From the NCBI RefSeq assembly GCF_030944625.1, contig NZ_JAUSXY010000001.1, positions 3,348,001 through 3,412,000 on the forward strand: 64,000 nt of DNA, in the 5' to 3' direction. The notes below the pieces were generated by a model. That model was not told the origin of the DNA, made no database searches, and saw only the letters and a list, made by a program, of their open reading frames with translations. This document shows, one piece after another, positions 36,627-46,044 of this stretch. This DNA is from Arthrobacter sp. SLBN-112. GTDB lineage: Bacteria; Actinomycetota; Actinomycetes; Actinomycetales; Micrococcaceae. The stretch's first letter is position 1. The number at the start of each line of letters is the position of its first letter. Made by a program: the position numbers and the translations under genes.

Positions 36627-37961
36627 ATGACCCCAAACATTCCGGAAAACACCACGGCCGGCGTCCCGGCTGCTGCTGCCGCACCACACATCACCGTGGA
36701 GGGCTTCGACAGCCCCATCCCCGAAATCATCGACCTTGACTCGCCCCGTGACGGTGTTCCCCTGGTCATCGAAACCCAGTCCGGCCTGGAGCGCTGCGCC
36801 GCCGCCATCGCTGCCGGCAGCGGGCCCGCGGGTGTGGACGCCGAGCGCGCCTCCGGATTCCGCTACGGGCAGCGGGCCTTCCTGGTCCAGATCCGCCGCG
36901 AAGGCGCCGGGACCTGGCTGATCGATCCCGAACCGTTCGGGAACCTGGACATCATTAACGACGCCCTGCGCGGCGTCGAGTGGATCCTGCATGCCGCCAG
37001 CCAGGACCTGCCCTGCCTCTCCGAGCTCGGCATGTGGCCGGACAGGCTGTTCGACACCGAGCTCGCCGCCCGCCTGGCCGGGCTGCCCCGGGTGGGCCTG
37101 GCCGCCGTCATCGAGCAGTTGCTGGGATTCGGCCTGGCCAAGGAGCACTCGGCGGCCGACTGGTCCACCCGGCCGCTCCCGGAACCCTGGCTGCGTTATG
37201 CCGCCCTCGACGTCGAGGTCCTGACGGAGCTGCGCGAGGAACTCATCGAGCTGCTGCAGGCTGACGGCAAGCTGGAGTACGCGGAGCAGGAATTCGCCGC
37301 CATCCTTGCGGCCGGCATCGCTCCCCCGCGGGTGGATCCGTGGCGGAAGACCTCCGGCCTGCACCAGATCCGGGACCGCCGGCAGCTCGCCGCCGTCCGG
37401 GAGCTGTGGCTCGAACGCGACTCGCTGGCGCAGAAGCGCGACGTCGCGCCCGGCCGGCTCATTCCGGACTCAGCCCTGGTGGCGGCCGCGAAGGCCATGC
37501 CCGCCACCGTGCCCCAACTGCTGGGCACCAAGGGCTTCCACGGCCGTGCGGCGCAGCGCGAGGCCCCGCGCTGGCTTCGGTGCATCGCCGCCGCGCGGGA
37601 CCTTGAAGACCTTCCGCCCCTGCACCTGGCCACCAACGCCCCGCCGCCGCCGCGGGTCTGGGCAGACCGGGATCCGGAGGCCGCCGCCCGGCTTGCCACC
37701 GCCCGGCCGCTGCTCCAGGAGAAGGCCGAGGAGCTGAAGTTGCCGCTGGAGAACCTCCTGACGCCCGACTACTTGCGGCGTGTGGCCTGGCGCCCGCCGG
37801 CCGAGGTCACGGAGGAATCCATTTCCGCCGAACTGCGGGCGCTCGGTGCCCGCGAGTGGCAGGTGGGACTCACGGCGCCGCTGATCGCGGAGGCTTTCCT
37901 GAACCCGCAGCCGCTGCCGCCCAGGGAGCCCAAACCCCTCGCTGCCGCGGGCGGCCAGTAA
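36627..37961 (+). CDS. rnd: Ribonuclease D-like 3'-5' exonuclease with HRDC domain
   Basis: The 444-residue protein has a DEDDy exonuclease domain with acidic residues in GVDAERASG, HAASQDLPCL and YAALDVEVL (the final Tyr and Asp). An HRDC nucleic-acid-binding domain follows at about 245-325 (DRRQLAAVRELWLERDSLAQ), then a C-terminal helical domain. RNase D trims 3' ends of tRNA and other stable RNAs. The ATG is preceded by GGGGGAATC-type purine-rich sequence. It ends 26 bp before the fadA operator-like palindrome. Confidence 0.93.
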   Translation: MTPNIPENTTAGVPAAAAAPHITVEGFDSPIPEIIDLDSPRDGVPLVIETQSGLERCAAAIAAGSGPAGVDAERASGFRYGQRAFLVQIRREGAGTWLIDPEPFGNLDIINDALRGVEWILHAASQDLPCLSELGMWPDRLFDTELAARLAGLPRVGLAAVIEQLLGFGLAKEHSAADWSTRPLPEPWLRYAALDVEVLTELREELIELLQADGKLEYAEQEFAAILAAGIAPPRVDPWRKTSGLHQIRDRRQLAAVRELWLERDSLAQKRDVAPGRLIPDSALVAAAKAMPATVPQLLGTKGFHGRAAQREAPRWLRCIAAARDLEDLPPLHLATNAPPPPRVWADRDPEAAARLATARPLLQEKAEELKLPLENLLTPDYLRRVAWRPPAEVTEESISAELRALGAREWQVGLTAPLIAEAFLNPQPLPPREPKPLAAAGGQ

Positions 37962-37987
37962 CCAACGCCTCGGCCCTTGCGGGCTAA

Positions 37988-38003
37988 GTTACTCACGAGT
38001 AAC
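37988..38003. promoter_or_regulatory. Operator-like palindrome before fadA
   Basis: GTTACTC and GAGTAAC are perfect 7-bp inverted arms separated by AC. It lies 75 bp before the fadA start in a 117-bp gap where a promoter is expected. The shape fits a TetR-family repressor of fatty-acid degradation, but the regulator is not in this window. Confidence 0.6.
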
Positions 38004-38078
38004 ATCGGTGGAACCGACGCCATGCTGCTGCCGTCCTCCGGCATGCATCCGGCGCTACGTCTCGATGAGGAGTTACAC

Positions 38079-39359
38079 GTGAGCCAGCACGGAAGCGGCG
38101 CATCCCCGCGCACTGTCCGCGACGTCGTCTTTGTAGACGGCATCCGCACACCCTTCGGCAGGGCCGGCGAGAAAGGAATCTACGCCGGGACCCGGGCCGA
38201 CGACCTGATCGTCAAATGCATCCGCGGCCTGCTGCGCCGCAACCCGTCACTGCCGGCGGAGCGGATCGACGAGGTGGCCGTCGCCGCCACCACCCAGACC
38301 GGGGACCAGGGACTCACCCTCGGCCGGACCGCCGCCCTGCTGGCAGGACTTCCGCGGACGGTCCCCGGCTTCGCCGTCGACCGGATGTGCGCCGGTGCCA
38401 TGACCGCCGTCACCACCACGGCAGGCAGCATCGGTTTCGGCGCCTACGACGTCGTGATCGCCGGCGGAGTTGAGCACATGGGCCACCACCCCATGGGCTC
38501 CGGCGCCGACCCCAACCCGCGGTTCATGTCCGAGCGCCTGGTGGATCCGGCAGCCCTGAACATGGGCAACACCGCCGAAAACCTGCACGACCGCTTCCCC
38601 GCCATTACCAAGCAGCGTACCGACGCCTACGCGGTGGCCTCCCAGGACAAACTTGCTGCCGCCTACCAGGAGGGCAGGATCCAGCCGGACCTGGTTCCGG
38701 TGGCTGCAAGGAAGCCGGGCCAGGGCTGGACCGTCCACAGCAAGGATGAACCACCCCGCCCCGGCACCACGATGGCGGACCTCGAAGGCCTCCGTACGCC
38801 CTTCCGCGCGCATGGCCGGGTCACCGCCGGGAACGCCGCCGGGCTGAACGACGGCGCCACGGCCGCTGTCCTGGCGTCCTCCGAAGCCGCCGCCGAACTG
38901 GGGCTGCCCGTGAAGATGCGGCTGGTCAGCTACGCCTACGCCGGCGTGGAACCCGAGGTCATGGGCATCGGCCCGGTACCCGCCACCGAAAAGGCGCTCA
39001 AGAACGCCGGGCTGACCATAGATGACATTGGCCTGTTCGAGATCAACGAGGCTTTTGCCGTGCAGGTGCTGAGCTTCCTGGACCATTACGGCATTGCCGA
39101 CGACGACCCCCGGGTCAACCGCTATGGCGGGGCGATCGCCCTGGGCCACCCGCTCGCATCCTCAGGCGTCCGGCTCATGATCCAGCTGGCCCGCCAGTTC
39201 GAGGAAGACCCGTCCGTGCGCTACGGCATCACCACTATGTGCGTGGGCCTGGGAATGGGTGGCACAGTGATCTGGGAGAACCCGCACCACCCCGACTACA
39301 GTGGAACCCCATCCGGGGACACCACCGCCACCACCGTTTCCGAAGGAGCCACCGCATGA
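38079..39359 (+). CDS. fadA: Acetyl-CoA C-acyltransferase (beta-oxidation thiolase)
   Basis: FadA cleaves 3-ketoacyl-CoA in the last step of beta-oxidation. The 426 residues show DGIRTPFGRAG, the nucleophile Cys in VDRMCAGAM, catalytic His in EINEAFAV, GGAIALGHPLASSG and the second catalytic Cys in CVGLGMGG. The GTG start at 38079 has an AGGAG site 7 nt upstream. The stop overlaps the fadB start as ATGA, so the two subunits are translated together. Confidence 0.94.
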   Translation: MSQHGSGASPRTVRDVVFVDGIRTPFGRAGEKGIYAGTRADDLIVKCIRGLLRRNPSLPAERIDEVAVAATTQTGDQGLTLGRTAALLAGLPRTVPGFAVDRMCAGAMTAVTTTAGSIGFGAYDVVIAGGVEHMGHHPMGSGADPNPRFMSERLVDPAALNMGNTAENLHDRFPAITKQRTDAYAVASQDKLAAAYQEGRIQPDLVPVAARKPGQGWTVHSKDEPPRPGTTMADLEGLRTPFRAHGRVTAGNAAGLNDGATAAVLASSEAAAELGLPVKMRLVSYAYAGVEPEVMGIGPVPATEKALKNAGLTIDDIGLFEINEAFAVQVLSFLDHYGIADDDPRVNRYGGAIALGHPLASSGVRLMIQLARQFEEDPSVRYGITTMCVGLGMGGTVIWENPHHPDYSGTPSGDTTATTVSEGATA

Positions 39360-41516
39360 GCGCCGCAGATTACCGCAAGTTGGCGGACCTTTTCCCCAAC
39401 GAAACCGTGACCCATTCCTATATACAGGACATCGACCTTCCGGGCACGGCAGGCAAGCCGGGGCCGGGCACGTTCGCCCTCATCACCCTCGACAACGACC
39501 TCGACCACACCAAGCCCACCACCCTGGGCCCCAACACGCTGGTGGAACTCGGCCACGGCGCTGGAGGGCCTGCGCGAACGTGCAGCCCGTGGTGAGATCG
39601 TAGGCGTCGGCGTCACCGGAAAGCCGCACTACCTGGTGGCCGGCGCTGACCTCTCCGCGGTGAAGTCGCTGGAACAGCGCGAGCACGGCCTGTGGATGGC
39701 ACAGCTGGGCCATGACGTTTACGCGACCCTGGCCAACCTTGGCGTCCCCAGCTTTGCCTTCATCAACGGTGCAGCGCTGGGCGGTGGCCTGGAAATCGCC
39801 TTGCAGTCCACCTACCGCACCGTGTCCACCGGAGCAGGCGCGCTGGCACTGCCCGAAGCTTTCCTGGGCCTGGTGCCCGGCTGGGGCGGCGTCTACATCC
39901 TGCCCCGCCTGGCGGGCCCGGAAAACGCCGTCAAGGTCATGATCGAAAACCCGCTCAGCAACAACCGCCCCCTATCCGGGCAGCAGGCGTTCGCGCTGGG
40001 CATCGCCGACGCCGTCTTCGAACCGGCCGATTTCCTGGAACAGTCGCTGGCATGGGCCGCGGAAGTCATCTCCGGCGACGTCGTCCCGGAACGGGCCAAC
40101 GCCGTCGACCCTTCCGCTACCGGGGTGAAAGCCCGCTGGCAGGCCGCAGTGGCTGCCGGCCGGAAGTTCGTGGAAGCCAAGACATCCAACGCGTCCCCGG
40201 CCCCGGGCAAGGTCCTTGACCTCCTGGAAGCCAACCGCACCATGACAGCGGCAGAGTCCGCCGCCCTTGAGTGCGAAACCCTGGCCGAGCTGATGCAGAC
40301 GGACGAGTTCCGCAGCACCGTGTACGCCTTCCTGGACCTGGTGCAGAAGCGCGCCAAGCGGCCCGCCGGGGCACCCGACCGCAAACTTGCCCGACCCGTC
40401 ACCAAGGTGGGCGTGGTGGGCGCCGGACTCATGGCCGGCCAGCTGGCACTCCTCTTCGCGCGCCAGCTCAAGGTGCCCGTCGTGCTGACGGACATCGACC
40501 AGGCCCGGGTGGATAAGGGCGTGGCCTACGTCCACGCCGAAGTGGACAAACTGCTGGGCAAGAAACGCCTCAGCCAGGACGCCGCCAACCGCACCAAGGC
40601 GCTGGTGACGGGTTCGGTGTCCAAGGAAGCGTTCGCGGATGCCGACTTCGTGATCGAGGCAGTCTTCGAAGAACTGAACGTCAAGAAGCAGGTGTTCAAG
40701 GAGGTGGAGGCGATCGTCTCGCCGGAGTGCATTCTGGCCACCAATACCTCCTCGCTGTCCGTGACGGCGATGGCCGAGGACCTGGAACACCCGGAGCGCC
40801 TCGTCGGGTTCCACTTCTTCAACCCCGTGGCCGTCATGCCGCTGCTGGAGGTTGTCCGCGCCCCCCGGACTGACGACGCCGTGCTGGCCACCGCTTTTGA
40901 ACTGGCGAAGGCGTTGAAGAAGAGCGCCGTGCTGGTCAAAGATGCGGCCGCGTTCGTGGTCAACCGCATCCTCCTGCGGCTCATGGGAGAGGTCACCGCG
41001 GTATTCGATGAGGGAACCCCGGCGGACGTGGCTGACAATGCGTTGCGGCCCATGGGCCTGCCGATGACGCCTTTCACGCTCCTGGCCATGGTTGGCCTGC
41101 CCGTGGCGCAGCACGTCCAGGAATCGCTGCACGCGGCGTTCGGCGACCGGTTCCCGGTGTCCGCCAACCTGGCAACGCTCATCGACAACAACGTGAAGGC
41201 GCTCTGGGAAACCGCCGCCGATGGCTCCCGGACCATCCCGCAGGCCACCACCAGCCTGATGTCCGTTGGCTCCAGTCCCTCCACCGGGGATCAGGTGCTG
41301 CGCCGCGTCCAGGACGCCCTGGCCGAGGAGATTGGCCTGATGCTGGACGAGGGCGTTGTGGCAGGCCCGGAAGACGTGGACCTCTGCATGATCCTTGGTG
41401 CGGGCTGGCCCTTGTTCCTGGGTGGCATCACTCCTTACCTGGACCGGGTGGGAGCGTCCGAGCGGGTGAACGGCCGGCGTTTCCTGGCCCCCGGCGTGGC
41501 GTCCCGCCCCGCCTAG
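39356..41516 (+). pseudogene. fadB: Beta-oxidation multifunctional protein (enoyl-CoA hydratase / 3-hydroxyacyl-CoA dehydrogenase), interrupted by a +1 frameshift
   Basis: The protein would be about 719 residues. The start (MSAADYRKLADLFPNE) reads to LGPNTLVELG, where one extra base at about 39551-39554 breaks the frame. The rest (TALEGLRERAARGEIVGVGV...) runs on to 41516. The crotonase domain has INGAALGGGLEIAL and PEAFLGLVPGWGG. The dehydrogenase has VGVVGAGLMAGQLA and HFFNPVAVMPLLEVV. A GTG at 39636 could in theory start the shorter frame. Loss is confined to one base, so a sequencing indel is likely. Confidence 0.92.
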
Positions 41517-41571
41517 GCACTCCCTCCCGCCTGGCCACCACGTCCCGCCTGGGCACTCCTGGGCGGGCTGG

Positions 41572-43128
41572 TCAGGCAGGAACCAGCCGGCCGCCGTCGA
41601 GCGCCACGATGCGGTGCGCCGCCGAGCGTGCGTAGCCCAGGTCATGGGTGACCAGCACGACGGCGGCGCCTTCCGCGGCTGCCAGGCGGACGGCTGCGTC
41701 CAGCAGGGCCAGTCCGTCGCCGTCCAGCGCCACGGTGGGTTCGTCCAGCGCCAGAACGGCCGGCTTCCGCGCCAGGACCGTGGCCAGTGCCAGGAGCCGC
41801 TGGGCTGAAGCGGGCAGTTCGGCGGGGTGTTCGTGGGCGGCGTCCGCCAGCCCGACTGCCTCCAGCGCCGCCGCGGCACGTTGGGCAGCCAGGGCGGGGC
41901 CGACCAGCCGGGCAAGGCCAAAGCCGACCTCCCGCAGGGCGGACCGTTCGAAGAGTTGGTCGCGGGGCTGCTGGAACAACAGGCCCACCGAGGCAGCCGT
42001 CCGCCCGACGGGTACGCCCGAGATGTCGGTGCCCCGGACATACACAGCCCCCGCGGCGGGGCGGAGCAGCCCGTTGAAATGCCGCAGGAGCGTGGACTTG
42101 CCTGCCCCGTTGGGCCCGGTGACGGCGACGATTTCCCCGGGGTGGGCGGCCAGGTGGACATCCCGCAGCACCACCGCAGGGCCGCCGGGCTCGCCCGCTT
42201 GCACATTCTTCCGCCGCCTCCTGCCGGCTCCCTGTACGGCCGGGTACGCGAAGGCAACATCCCGCAGCTGCAATGCCGGGGTCCCCGTCTGTGGCACCAC
42301 GGGCCGGGGCCCGGCAACCGCGGCGACCGGGGCGGCGGGGCGCCGGATGGCCGGCGGCAACACCCCCGAACCGGCCCCCATGACGGCGGGCGGTCCGCTG
42401 CCGGTGACGGTCCCCCCGGACAGCACCACCCACGTGCCGGCCTCCAGAAGCAGTGGATCGATGGCCTGGCTGAGGATGACGACGGCGGTCCCGCGCGCCA
42501 GGAGGTCCCGCACCACGGCAGCGAGCCCGTCGACGCCGGCCGCGTCAAGGGAAGCGAAAGGCTCATCCATGACCAGCACCGGCGGCCCTGTGATGATGGC
42601 GCAGCCGATCGCCAGCCGGCGGAGCTGGCCGCCCGAGAGCCGGGCAGGATCCTGCCCCAGCTGATCCTGCAGGCCCAGAAGAGCGGCGGTGCGCTCCACC
42701 GCGGCCCTCATGGCGGCACGATCCATCCCGGAGTTCTCCAGGCCGAACGCGAGTTCTTCGGCCACGGTGGAGCGGACGGTTGACAGGACCGTGGCAGGAT
42801 CCTGGGGCACGAAGCCCACATGCCGGCCCCACTGGGCGGGATCGATCCGGGGATCTTCCGGACCGCCGTCGAAATCAAGCCGGGAGCTGGACAGCTCCAG
42901 GAAGCCGGCCAGCACTCCGTGGCTGCCCGGCGGCAACCACGCCGCCAGCAGGCGGCCCAGGGTGGACTTGCCGCTGCCGGACGCACCCAGGATCGCCGTG
43001 AAGGAGCCTGCCGCGAAGGAAACCGCGACGTCGCGCAGGGCAGCTCTTTCGTCGTCGTGGAACGTAAAGGACCGGATGCCGGCGGCCAGGACCGGGCGGT
43101 TGCCGCGAATGGCGGTATCGGCATCCAT
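41572..43128 (-). CDS. ECF transporter ATPase, two ATP-binding domains in one chain
   Basis: The 518-residue protein joins two ABC ATPase domains, equivalent to EcfA1 and EcfA2. Domain 1 has GASGSGKST, LSGGQLRRLAIGCAI and VLVMDEPFASLD. Domain 2 has GPNGAGKST and VLALDEPTVALD, but its signature loop is ELPASAQRLLALA, so the usual LSGGQ is degenerate there. That asymmetry leaves one canonical ATP site. A 45-residue Pro/Ala linker joins them. The start at ATG 43128 is 7 nt after the T-component stop. Confidence 0.92.
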   Translation of the reverse strand: MDADTAIRGNRPVLAAGIRSFTFHDDERAALRDVAVSFAAGSFTAILGASGSGKSTLGRLLAAWLPPGSHGVLAGFLELSSSRLDFDGGPEDPRIDPAQWGRHVGFVPQDPATVLSTVRSTVAEELAFGLENSGMDRAAMRAAVERTAALLGLQDQLGQDPARLSGGQLRRLAIGCAIITGPPVLVMDEPFASLDAAGVDGLAAVVRDLLARGTAVVILSQAIDPLLLEAGTWVVLSGGTVTGSGPPAVMGAGSGVLPPAIRRPAAPVAAVAGPRPVVPQTGTPALQLRDVAFAYPAVQGAGRRRRKNVQAGEPGGPAVVLRDVHLAAHPGEIVAVTGPNGAGKSTLLRHFNGLLRPAAGAVYVRGTDISGVPVGRTAASVGLLFQQPRDQLFERSALREVGFGLARLVGPALAAQRAAAALEAVGLADAAHEHPAELPASAQRLLALATVLARKPAVLALDEPTVALDGDGLALLDAAVRLAAAEGAAVVLVTHDLGYARSAAHRIVALDGGRLVPA

Positions 43129-43135
43129 CAGGCGC

Positions 43136-43924
43136 TCAGGCACCGGCACCTGCCTGTACCAGCCGCAGCGCCACTGCAGCGGCGGCCAACAGCACCAGGA
43201 CGGCGCGTGCTGTGCGCTGCAGCCGGGAGTCGGGCACTTCCCGGTAGCTGGTCCGGGGTCCGGTGTTGCTGAGTCCCCGTGCTTCCAGGGCCGCGGACCG
43301 GGTGCCGGCATCCTCCACCAGGGACAGGACCAGGGGAACCGCCTGGAGCCGGAACGCTGCCAGCCTGGACAGGAGGCCACGAGTGACCACCAGTCCCCGT
43401 GACTCCTGGGCCTGGCGGATCCGCCGTGCCCGGGCGCTGATAGCGGGCAGGAGGGTGAGGGTGGAGGCCAGGACGAAGGCGAACCGGCCCTGCACGCCGC
43501 GGGCGGACAGTGCCGCCACGAGGTCCGGGAGGCTGACGCTGAAGGAGAAAACCAGCAAGGCCAGGATCACGGCGCCCAGCTGCAGGATCCGCTGGCCGGC
43601 GAACCCCAGGCCTTCTGCCGTGACCCGGGCGGGCCCCCATTCGGCCAGGACGGTCGATCCCTCGGGGAAGAACAACCCGTGCAGCATCAGTAATGACAAG
43701 CCAAGCGGGACCAGTATTGCGGCGGCGGCAGCCAGCACGCGCCGGACGGTGCCACCCGCCGCCGACAGGCCCAGGGAAGCGGCAACGACGGTGAGCGAGA
43801 GCGGCCAGCTGCCGGCCGCCGTCGTGATGACCGCCGTACTCCCGGCAGCAGCCAGCAAGGTCAGCGGATTCAGGCGCAGCGGCCTGCCTGGCCGTGCGGT
43901 ACTGCTGTCGGGGGATGCTGTCAC
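43136..43924 (-). CDS. ECF transporter transmembrane (T) component
   Basis: The 262-residue CbiQ/EcfT-type membrane protein has five or six helices. Its two coupling helices carry the Ala-Arg-Gly type motifs ALSARGVQG and ALEARGLSNTG; RARRIRQAQESRGL lies between them. These contact the ATPases. It starts 10 bp after the S-component stop and ends 7 nt before the ATPase start. Confidence 0.9.
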   Translation of the reverse strand: MTASPDSSTARPGRPLRLNPLTLLAAAGSTAVITTAAGSWPLSLTVVAASLGLSAAGGTVRRVLAAAAAILVPLGLSLLMLHGLFFPEGSTVLAEWGPARVTAEGLGFAGQRILQLGAVILALLVFSFSVSLPDLVAALSARGVQGRFAFVLASTLTLLPAISARARRIRQAQESRGLVVTRGLLSRLAAFRLQAVPLVLSLVEDAGTRSAALEARGLSNTGPRTSYREVPDSRLQRTARAVLVLLAAAAVALRLVQAGAGA

Positions 43925-43934
43925 AGCGTTGGGG

Positions 43935-44786
43935 TCAGTTTTCCCTGTTGGCGCCCTGTGCCGGTGCTTCAGCGGTCTCGGCGGGTGCCTTGCCTGCGAG
44001 GACCCGGTGACGGCGCAGGAAGGGGAACTGCTGCCGGGCCCTGCGCGGCAGGGCGTAGACGAGGATGGCCACGATGGTGAACACGATGGCCTTGTCCATG
44101 GGGTCGGAGATCAGTGCCTGCTTGGTGATGGCCGCCAGGAGGGTATCGCCCATGGCACGGAAGGCGCTGACGATCGCACCGGTGGCCACGCCCGAGGTTC
44201 CGCCGAAGACAAATGCGGCCACCGGGGCAGACACCACGCCGGCGATGATGCCGGTGACGAACCCGGCCACCGGGGCGAGGTAGAAGCGGCGGAAGAGGCC
44301 GTAGCGGGCGGCGAGGCCGGCCAGGCAGCCGATGAGGGCGGCGCCAGCCGCGAAAGGCAGCACCGTGGGGTTGAAGAAGGACCAGACGATGCTGCTGAGT
44401 GCGCCGGTGGCAGCGCCCGCGGCGGGTCCGGCCAGGACGGCGATCAGCACGGTACCGATCGCGTCGAGGTAGAACGGCACCAGGGTGCTGCCGACGAACT
44501 GGCCCAGCACGATGTTCAGGACCAGCGCCACCGGGATCAGCACCAGCGTGGACGCCGGAAGCGTGGGCAGGACGGCGACGATCAACAGGACCGCTCCTGC
44601 CAGGAAGCCGGAGAGTGCGATCAGGGCCGAGACACTGCCGGGGCCCCCGGTGATGTCGGCTGGCTGGTTCAGGACCAGGTAGGCGTAGGTGGCGGCGATG
44701 GCCAGGGCGCCGAGGATCTCCAGCAGCCGGCGGCGGCGGGCTGCCGGGCGTTCCTGGGACGGAAGCGTCAGGGAGGGCGATGACAT
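43935..44786 (-). CDS. ECF transporter substrate-binding (S) component, substrate unassigned
   Basis: The 283-residue protein has six to eight hydrophobic helices between basic N- and C-terminal ends. Characteristic are LNIVLGQFVGSTLVPFYLDAIGTVLIAVLAGP and ATGALSSIVWSFFNP, as in a subgroup of ECF S-components with a conserved YLDAIGT motif. It is not clearly RibU, BioY, ThiT or any other named type, and no FMN, TPP or cobalamin riboswitch is seen upstream. The gene for a nucleoside hydrolase lies 195 bp upstream on the same strand, so nucleoside uptake is a reasonable guess. A TAGAAT box at 44906-44901 could be a -10 for this operon. Confidence 0.85.
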   Translation of the reverse strand: MSSPSLTLPSQERPAARRRRLLEILGALAIAATYAYLVLNQPADITGGPGSVSALIALSGFLAGAVLLIVAVLPTLPASTLVLIPVALVLNIVLGQFVGSTLVPFYLDAIGTVLIAVLAGPAAGAATGALSSIVWSFFNPTVLPFAAGAALIGCLAGLAARYGLFRRFYLAPVAGFVTGIIAGVVSAPVAAFVFGGTSGVATGAIVSAFRAMGDTLLAAITKQALISDPMDKAIVFTIVAILVYALPRRARQQFPFLRRHRVLAGKAPAETAEAPAQGANREN

Positions 44787-44981
44787 GGGGAGTGTTCCTT
44801 CGGGTGCGGGCAGTGGCCCGGCAGAACCGGGCTGGGGTGGGGCTGCCTATGTCACCTCGGCAGCTGCCGGCGGCAACTGCGCCGGGCCGGTCCGTGGCCC
44901 ATTCTACCGGGCGTTTTCGGTCCGGGGCCCGGCAATGGTCCGGTAATCCGGGGCGGCCTGGACGGGCCGTGCAGGTGGCGC

Positions 44982-46007
44982 CTATCCCACCCGCCGGGCC
45001 AGTCCGCCGATGGCGGATACCAGCTCGCGGAACGCCTGCTCCGGGTTGTTGGCGGAGACAATCCTGGCGTTTGGAGGCGCACCCCAGAGCCCGCGGTAAT
45101 CAGCCACCGTGGTTCCCATCAGCAAGGGTGAGCCGGTTTCGACGTCCACCGTGGCGGGGCGGGCATCGTACTCGAGTGTGCCGGCGGCAACTCCGGCGGC
45201 GAAGAAGTCATGGACGTGCGCCAGGTATCCCTGGTCGTACTGCCGGTGGAACTCGAAGTAGAACCGCAGCGCGTCGGAGAGGTGCCGGATGATGCCGTTG
45301 TCCGACGTGCTGCGCAGGCCCTCGGGCTGGTCCGGCAGGACCAGTTCCGGGACGGCGGCGCCGGCGGCCTCGGCGAGCTGCCGGACGTGCTCCGGGCGCA
45401 TCTCCATCCGCTCGGTGGTGTCCAGCGAACAGACCACCGGCAGCTTAGCCAGGGGCTTGCCGCGGTACGCCGCATACACCTCCTTTGCTGCATGCGGGTC
45501 CACGTGCGTGTTCCACTCGGCCGTGGGGGTGGTGTTCCCCTGGTGGTAGAAGCTCCCGCCCATAATTACCACGCCGGCCAGGAGGTGCAGCAGGTCGGGC
45601 TCCTGGCGGAGGGCCAGGGCAAAGTTGGTCAGCGGCGCCGTGATCAGGGCGGTGAGCTCCCCCGGCCTGGCGCGGGCGTGTTCGAGCCAAAGGTCGACGG
45701 CGTTCCGCGCCGAGACCTGCCCGGCAGGCCCGGGCAGCACGGCGTAGCCGATCCCCTGCGGACCGTGGGTTTCGGGTGTGGTGGTGAGCGGGATGGACAG
45801 CGGCCCGCGCGCCCCGATGGCCACCTCGACGCCCGGCCGGCCGCACAGTTCCAGCAGTGCCAAGGTATTCCGGGCCACCTGGTCCGCGTCCACGTTCCCG
45901 GGTGTTGCGGTGACGGACACGAATTCCGTCTCCGGCAGCGCGGCGAGGTAGGCCAGGGCCAGGGCGTCGTCGATGCCGGTATCGACATCCAGCAGGTAGG
46001 AGGTCAC
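44982..46007 (-). CDS. Inosine-uridine-type nucleoside hydrolase
   Basis: The 341-residue enzyme has the calcium-binding DVDTGIDDALAL motif of nucleoside N-ribohydrolases, then TPGNVDADQVARNTLALLEL, VIMGGSFYHQGN, EWNTHVDP and VHDFFAAG. It splits nucleosides into base and ribose. The start is GTG 46007 (VTSYLLDVDTG), where the family begins; upstream codons are Arg/Pro/Ser-rich and non-coding. It is 37 bp after the aldo/keto reductase and precedes the ECF transporter. Confidence 0.93.
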   Translation of the reverse strand: MTSYLLDVDTGIDDALALAYLAALPETEFVSVTATPGNVDADQVARNTLALLELCGRPGVEVAIGARGPLSIPLTTTPETHGPQGIGYAVLPGPAGQVSARNAVDLWLEHARARPGELTALITAPLTNFALALRQEPDLLHLLAGVVIMGGSFYHQGNTTPTAEWNTHVDPHAAKEVYAAYRGKPLAKLPVVCSLDTTERMEMRPEHVRQLAEAAGAAVPELVLPDQPEGLRSTSDNGIIRHLSDALRFYFEFHRQYDQGYLAHVHDFFAAGVAAGTLEYDARPATVDVETGSPLLMGTTVADYRGLWGAPPNARIVSANNPEQAFRELVSAIGGLARRVG

Positions 46008-46044
46008 AGTCCGGTATTTCCGTTGCTCTTGGGTTTCCGGTGTC

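Noticed and set aside
39636..41516. Independent short fadB starting at GTG 39636
   Set aside because: It would remove the beginning of the crotonase domain, lacks a ribosome site, and the upstream frame fits the missing part.
44787..44981. Vitamin riboswitch before the ECF S-component
   Set aside because: I find no FMN, TPP, cobalamin or other known aptamer core in this gap; only GC-rich sequence and a weak -10 box.
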